NCBI GenBank assembly: GCA_004193595.1
Contig: RPGQ01000003.1
Coordinates: forward strand, 1-64,000
From: Desulfobacteraceae bacterium Eth-SRB2
GTDB lineage: Bacteria; Desulfobacterota; Desulfobacteria; Desulfobacterales; UBA11574
Reading direction: 5' to 3'
DNA length: 64,000 bases
Shown in pieces: positions 60,375-64,000 of the stretch. Every line of letters starts with the position of its first letter. Within the stretch, counting starts at the first letter, position 1. Below the pieces are notes generated by a model. That model saw nothing but the letters and a program-made list of their open reading frames with translations. It did no database searches and was not told the origin of the DNA. The translations under genes and the position numbers were made by a program.

Positions 60375-60743
60375 ATGAAAAAATCGTTACTGGTACTGGG
60401 AATATTCTGTTTATTCCTTTTCCTTGGGTGTGGACAAGGCGAAAAAGCAAAGCAACCTATTAAAAGTGACTCTAAGGAAGCTACTGAGGCTGTGAAAGAA
60501 AAGGCCGGTGAAGCTACTGAGGCGATGAAGGGAAAGGCCGGGGAAGCTACCGAGGTTATGAAGGAAAAAGCCGGGGAAGCTACTGAGGTTATGAAGGGAA
60601 AGGCCGGGGAAGCTACTGAGGCAATGAAAGAAAAGGCCGGGCAAGCTACCGAGGTTATGAAGGAAAAGGCCGGAGAACCTACTGAAGCGATGAAGGAGGA
60701 GGCAGGTTCGGCCGTTGAAATGATGAAAGAAAAGGCTGAGTAA
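60375..60743 (+). CDS. Lipoprotein with 11-residue amphipathic repeats
   Basis: GGGGG lies 9 bases before ATG 60375, chosen because it starts a signal sequence with lipobox LFLGC (C19). The rest is eight or nine units of the form A-G-E-A-T-E-A-M-K-E-K, alternating Lys and Glu/Ala faces, like LEA-type or apolipoprotein-like helices. Such repeats often stabilise membranes or proteins in drying or freezing. 122 residues. A terminator follows at 60809. Confidence 0.82.
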   Translation: MKKSLLVLGIFCLFLFLGCGQGEKAKQPIKSDSKEATEAVKEKAGEATEAMKGKAGEATEVMKEKAGEATEVMKGKAGEATEAMKEKAGQATEVMKEKAGEPTEAMKEEAGSAVEMMKEKAE

Positions 60744-60808
60744 AGGACATACTTTATTAATAAGGACCTGTAAAAGGACAAAATTCCATTATCACCAGCC
60801 ATCCACGG

Positions 60809-60847
60809 TTATAAGAAACCGACCCCGGAAGGGCCGGTTTCTTATAA
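60809..60847 (+). terminator. Intrinsic terminator of the lipoprotein gene
   Basis: TTATAAGAAACCGACCC pairs with GGGCCGGTTTCTTATAA (one mismatch), loop CGGAA, followed by TTTTAT. A strong bidirectional hairpin. Confidence 0.85.
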
Positions 60848-60916
60848 TTTTATCTCCAGTTTCGCACTTTATATCTTTGGATAGACTATTTTTATACCAT
60901 ACCCATCCGATGGACA

Positions 60917-61054
60917 TTAAAAGCGCAAGGACAAGACCGACCTCTTTGGAAATAGAAAGCTTAACAAGATTTCCCCCAGCACAAAGGTATGACCCAATGA
61001 GAACTTCTTTCGGATTAAAAAAAGCACGAATACAAATACGATCAGAACCCTCAT
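60917..61054 (-). pseudogene. Possible N-terminal remnant of a DUF401-type membrane protein
   Basis: The minus-strand frame reads MRVLIVFVFVLFLIRKKFSL, then GHTFVLGEILLSFLFPKRSV and stops after 45 codons. This resembles the first helices of DUF401-type permeases of delta-proteobacteria. No ribosome binding site is seen and nothing of the rest of the gene remains. Tentative. Confidence 0.3.
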
Positions 61055-61125
61055 TATAGCGGGTATTTGCTGTAAAACAAACATATTCTTAACCGCTTAC
61101 AGGTTCAGGGTCTACCCGTTGTGTT

Positions 61126-61701
61126 TTAAAATTTTACTTTGGGGGTTGCCTGTTCCGCCTCGGGTACTTTATAGTATTCTGCGCTTGAGACACCCGCAAA
61201 CATTGCATAGAACCTTCCCATGAAGGTTCGGATATAGGTATTCAGAAATTGAACCGACTCATTATATCGTTTTCGTTCCACTGCAATTCTATTCTCCGTC
61301 CCCTCAAGGCTGTCCTGAAGTTTTAGAAACGATTCATTGGCCTTTAAGATCGGGTATCTCTCCTGGAGAAGGATGAGTCTTGAAAGCGTGCCCTCGAGCT
61401 GATTTGAAGCATTAATCTTGCCTTTTACATCCTTTGCCTGAAAATACAGGGTCCTTGCCTGTGCGATATTTTCGAACAGCTCTTTTTCATGCCTTGCATA
61501 ACCTTTTACGGTTTCAACAAGATTTGGGATGAGGTCGTATCTTCTCTTCAACTGGTTTTCCACCTGGGCCCATTTCCCTTTAACATTTTCATCCATGGTA
61601 ATAACGGTATTATAACCGGCTACGATTTTTCCTAGTAACATAAAACCGACAACCAGGATGATTCCTAACGTGATGAGTATGATTTTAAATTTTTTTGACA
61701 T
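61126..61701 (-). CDS. lemA: LemA family protein
   Basis: Single N-terminal membrane helix (ILITLGIILVVGFMLLGKIV), then a periplasmic or cytosolic coiled-coil domain with the family motif YNTVITMDENVKGKWAQVEN and QLKRRYDLIPNLVETVKGYA. The usual TARQAYND block is replaced by KRYNESVQFLNTYIRTF. 191 residues, normal. CGGAGG precedes ATG 61701. With the TPM-domain gene 42 bases upstream it forms the widespread lemA-ygcG pair of unknown envelope function. Confidence 0.92.
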   Translation of the reverse strand: MSKKFKIILITLGIILVVGFMLLGKIVAGYNTVITMDENVKGKWAQVENQLKRRYDLIPNLVETVKGYARHEKELFENIAQARTLYFQAKDVKGKINASNQLEGTLSRLILLQERYPILKANESFLKLQDSLEGTENRIAVERKRYNESVQFLNTYIRTFMGRFYAMFAGVSSAEYYKVPEAEQATPKVKF

Positions 61702-61743
61702 AATGGTCCTCCGATGAAGTATTAGTAAAAGATTACCAACGAA

Positions 61744-62535
61744 CTACCAGCCTCCAGATGCACCACCGCCGCCGAATCCGCCGCCACCGCCGCCGCCGAA
61801 ACTTCCGAATCCGCCGCCGCCGAATCCACCACCACCGCCCCATGATCCTCTTCTTCCGCCCATGGATGAAAATAAAAGAAGCATTAGGAACAGCCTCGGA
61901 TTTTTAACAAACAAAATCACCATGATAATAAGAAACCCGATAGTCATTATCGTATGCAAGAGGCCGCCGGGTTTATCCTTTATGATGGGCTGAACGCGAC
62001 GATTTACGGTCGGCATGCCGTCTATTTTAACTCCCGCGTCCACGGCAATCTCATTGGCCATTGCAACGGCTGTGAGAAAAATACCGTTTGAGTATTCACC
62101 TTTTCTGAACAAAGGCACCAGAAAATTGCGGCCCAGACTACCGACCATGCTGTCCGGAAGCACACCTTCGAGCCCGTAGCCGACTTCGATCCTGTATTTT
62201 CGGTCTGCTACGGATATCAGGAACAGTACGCCATTGTCTTTTCCCTTTTGACCGAGTTTCCATTTATCATGGGCGATTTTCATGGAAAAGTCTTGGATGG
62301 ATTGACCTTCGAGGCTTTTTATGGTCAGGACAATCAGCTGGGCCGTTGTCTTTTGTTCAAGCTCCTGAAGATATCCGTTCAGGCTGTTTTCTGTGGTATC
62401 ATCGACGATGCCGGCCAGATCCACGACGTATTTGAGAGGCCTTTCCGGAATGCCGGCGGAATGGGAAACGGATAGGGCCACCAGGCATACGAACAGGGTT
62501 GCAAAGAAAACCGTTGGTCTATTCTTTGATGTCAT
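61744..62535 (-). CDS. TPM-domain (YgcG-like) exported protein
   Basis: Signal sequence (residues about 8-26), then the TPM domain: YVVDLAGIVDDTTENSLNGY, LIVLTIKSLEGQSIQDFSMK, DNGVLFLISVADRKYRIEVG and YGLEGVLPDSMVGSLGRNFL. A membrane helix (IMTIGFLIIMVILFVKNPRL) and a C-terminal Gly-rich tail (GGGFGSFGGGGGGGFGGGGA) end with the family GGW. 263 residues. GGGAG precedes ATG 62535, which overlaps the end of the nucleotidyltransferase gene by 17 bases. Confidence 0.92.
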   Translation of the reverse strand: MTSKNRPTVFFATLFVCLVALSVSHSAGIPERPLKYVVDLAGIVDDTTENSLNGYLQELEQKTTAQLIVLTIKSLEGQSIQDFSMKIAHDKWKLGQKGKDNGVLFLISVADRKYRIEVGYGLEGVLPDSMVGSLGRNFLVPLFRKGEYSNGIFLTAVAMANEIAVDAGVKIDGMPTVNRRVQPIIKDKPGGLLHTIMTIGFLIIMVILFVKNPRLFLMLLLFSSMGGRRGSWGGGGGFGGGGFGSFGGGGGGGFGGGGASGGW

Positions 62536-63256
62536 CTGTTATATCTCCCAGTTTCTCGATCGCGGCATAATAATCTTGGAATATGGTATTGAGCTGCTCC
62601 ATCATCAATTTTGTTTTCTGTTTTTTTTGTTTTAAAACCCTTTTAAATACACTTGTGTTTACGCCGGAAACTTCCTCAAGCTCCGTCATTACATCAGAAT
62701 TTGTTACGGGGGGCTCCTTTCCTAAAAGAAGAATAATCCCCTTAAAAAGCGGTATGTACCCTGAAAAAGATTGGATAAACATATCCATGAGCATTTTACT
62801 GTTGTCCAAACAAGAGATATACCCCTGCCTGAGGCCGATCAGTCTGACTTTTAGTTCTCTTTCGCACTGCAGCCTGAGATCAGATCGGTTTATTGCCAGA
62901 TTCCGAAAGAGATCTTCTCCGAATATGGTGTTATGAAGAAGTTTTATGTTCAGAAACTCAAGGGGAAAAACATCAAGGGAGTTCATTATATATTCAGGGG
63001 TCATGATCAAGGGGGCCGCAATCCTTTTTTTGCGGTATCTTTTCCCCAGAAGCGCCAGAAGCTCAAGAAACTTCAAATCCATTCCCGTGAGAACAAATAC
63101 CGAATTGACGTCTGATTTACCCGGCACAAAATCTTCTGTCAAAGCACTTCCGGTTATGGTTATGGAGTGAATATTATCTTTATAGCTGTTTAATATTTCA
63201 TCCTGAAAGGGTTTAAATCTTTCAATGATCGCATCTTTAAGATTCAGATCAATCAT
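62519..63256 (-). CDS. Nucleotidyltransferase-fold protein
   Basis: AGGAGG precedes ATG 63256; longer frames lack it. The N-terminal part (HSITITGSALTEDFVPGKSD, VNSVFVLTGMDL) is the Pol-beta-like nucleotidyltransferase motif GS...D-x-N, with DVN in place of the usual DID. The C-terminal part is helical (LMDMFIQSFSGYIPLFKGII). Members with the same arrangement lie next to lemA/ygcG genes. It may be a regulator or an inactive member. 245 residues. Confidence 0.75.
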   Translation of the reverse strand: MIDLNLKDAIIERFKPFQDEILNSYKDNIHSITITGSALTEDFVPGKSDVNSVFVLTGMDLKFLELLALLGKRYRKKRIAAPLIMTPEYIMNSLDVFPLEFLNIKLLHNTIFGEDLFRNLAINRSDLRLQCERELKVRLIGLRQGYISCLDNSKMLMDMFIQSFSGYIPLFKGIILLLGKEPPVTNSDVMTELEEVSGVNTSVFKRVLKQKKQKTKLMMEQLNTIFQDYYAAIEKLGDITDDIKE

Positions 63257-63382
63257 AAATACCTCCTGACTTTTTAAGAGACCGTCAATGTTCACAAAAA
63301 GAACAAAACAGACCTGTGTGTTTAATTCACGGATGTTGGTTAACAGCGGTTATTTATTACTTTCCATCGGAATTCGAAGGTC

Positions 63383-63488
63383 TGGTTTCAGGTGTCAGGA
63401 GGACGAACGTAAGAGCTGACACCTGAACACTGACACCTGAAACCTGGATTGCTTGAGCTAAATCACCAACAATCTTGATTTACACCCC
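63383..63488. repeat. Family E element, partial
   Basis: GGTTTCAGGTGTCAGG, short spacer GACGAACGTAAGAGCTGAC, ACACCTGAACACTGACACCT, then CACCAACAATCTTGATTTAC and ACCCC at the right end. A clear left end is not found. Confidence 0.75.
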
Positions 63489-63512
63489 AGACCTGTTACC
63501 AAACCGTCACCT

Positions 63513-64000
63513 TTAGTTTTTCGATTGCCGCCAGGTTTCGGGCAGAGGTTTTCGTTTGCCAAGTTTAAATTTCCTGGACCGGATGATGTTTTCAAGATGG
63601 GATATCCGCTGGCGGCTTTCCGGATGTGACGCGAAGTAATGGCCGAATGTTCCGGGATCCTCTGCTTTAGAAATTTTTTCGAAAAAATCAGTTGCGCCGG
63701 CCGCATGGCCATAATCACAGTATAACGTTTCGAGTGCAAACTCGTCTGCACGGGTTTCCTGTTTTCGGGAAAAACTCATCTCCGTGAGATTCAGTCCGTT
63801 GGCCAGCATCTTACTGATGCTGCTGTCAGTTCCTAATAAGAGAGTGGAAATGGTAATAAACACAAATGCCCGGCCCATGCCTCGGAGATGATCCCGATGG
63901 GCGAAATGGCCCATCTCATGGGCCAGTACAAAGGCCAGTTCGTTTTCAGAAGCCACCTTATCCAGAAGTCCCGTGTACACGATAATATGCCCGCCAGGCA
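63513..64000 (-). CDS. M48 family zinc metalloprotease, 5' end outside the window
   Basis: BepA/YfgC-like protease. The zinc motif HEMGH is in ELAFVLAHEMGHFAHRDHLR, and the distal ligand in RKQETRADEFALETLYCDYG. The frame continues to the window end and beyond; the residues PGGHIIVYTGLLDK near 63985 match the usual strand before the motif, so the apparent start at 63980 is not real. Ends with ASHPESRQRISHLENI, typical of the family. A second M48 protease is at 17079. Confidence 0.9.
   Translation of the reverse strand, partial: PGGHIIVYTGLLDKVASENELAFVLAHEMGHFAHRDHLRGMGRAFVFITISTLLLGTDSSISKMLANGLNLTEMSFSRKQETRADEFALETLYCDYGHAAGATDFFEKISKAEDPGTFGHYFASHPESRQRISHLENIIRSRKFKLGKRKPLPETWRQSKN

Overview
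The window looks like the chromosome of an anaerobic Desulfobacterota bacterium, most likely Desulfobacterales. The evidence is the complete futalosine (mqn) menaquinone operon, a standalone TrpB2-type tryptophan synthase, gspC-D-E, and several small conserved proteins typical of that group. This is inferred from gene content only; there is no rRNA here. GC is moderate and non-coding DNA is unusually full of short inverted-repeat (MITE-like) elements.

Layout. 1-5.0 kb: type II secretion gspC, gspD, gspE. 5.0-7.7 kb: a YidD-domain protein, an exported TPR protein and a queuosine-tRNA mannosyltransferase-like enzyme. 7.78-9.4 kb: trpB2 behind a classical-looking trp attenuator (leader peptide with three consecutive Trp codons, alternative hairpins, terminator). 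9.6-21 kb: outer membrane protein, FtsK, RNase J, PlsC, Ste24-like protease, MGMT, ferredoxin, cyclophilin. 21.2-28.9 kb (minus strand): mqnL-mqnP-ubiX-mqnE-mqnA-mqnC-mqnD-mqnB, a nearly full route from chorismate to demethylmenaquinone, split by two repeat insertions. 29-36 kb: YebC, RlmE, RadA, PHP phosphatase, MltB and tRNA-Glu(CUC). 36.1-43.7 kb: a gene-poor accessory stretch after the tRNA with degenerate repeats, an orphan HicB-like protein, a frameshifted L,D-transpeptidase, a cluster of small genes and a fused chorismate mutase/DAHP synthase. 43.8-57 kb: mostly small or exported proteins (Spy-like, OmpA-like, RRM protein with a Gly/Arg tail, IHF/HU paralogues intact and broken, RNase H-like, methyltransferase pseudogene). 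57-64 kb: aldehyde dehydrogenase, a repeat lipoprotein, LemA/TPM/nucleotidyltransferase cluster and the end of an M48 protease.

Repeats. At least six dispersed inverted-repeat families recur, called A-F below: A (147 bp, ends GTGTCCATCCATAAATG), B (about 180 bp, ends TGAYGGTCTCGTAAAAAGTC), C (70 bp, ends TAACATCTCAATAA), D (ATTCCA-rich stem followed by a GTAGAAATTCCGAGACG motif next to start codons), E (ends GGGTGTRAATCA, arms of CAGGTGTCAGG/CAGGTTTCAGG units, sometimes carrying a four-helix-bundle gene remnant) and F (ends TAAGGG). They sit at gene edges, supply stop codons or start regions, and nest inside one another. No transposase gene is in the window, so they look non-autonomous. The strongest new-looking observations are the trp attenuator in front of trpB2, the repeat family carrying a four-helix-bundle passenger, the start-codon-adjacent family D, and the way repeat ends have been absorbed into genes.
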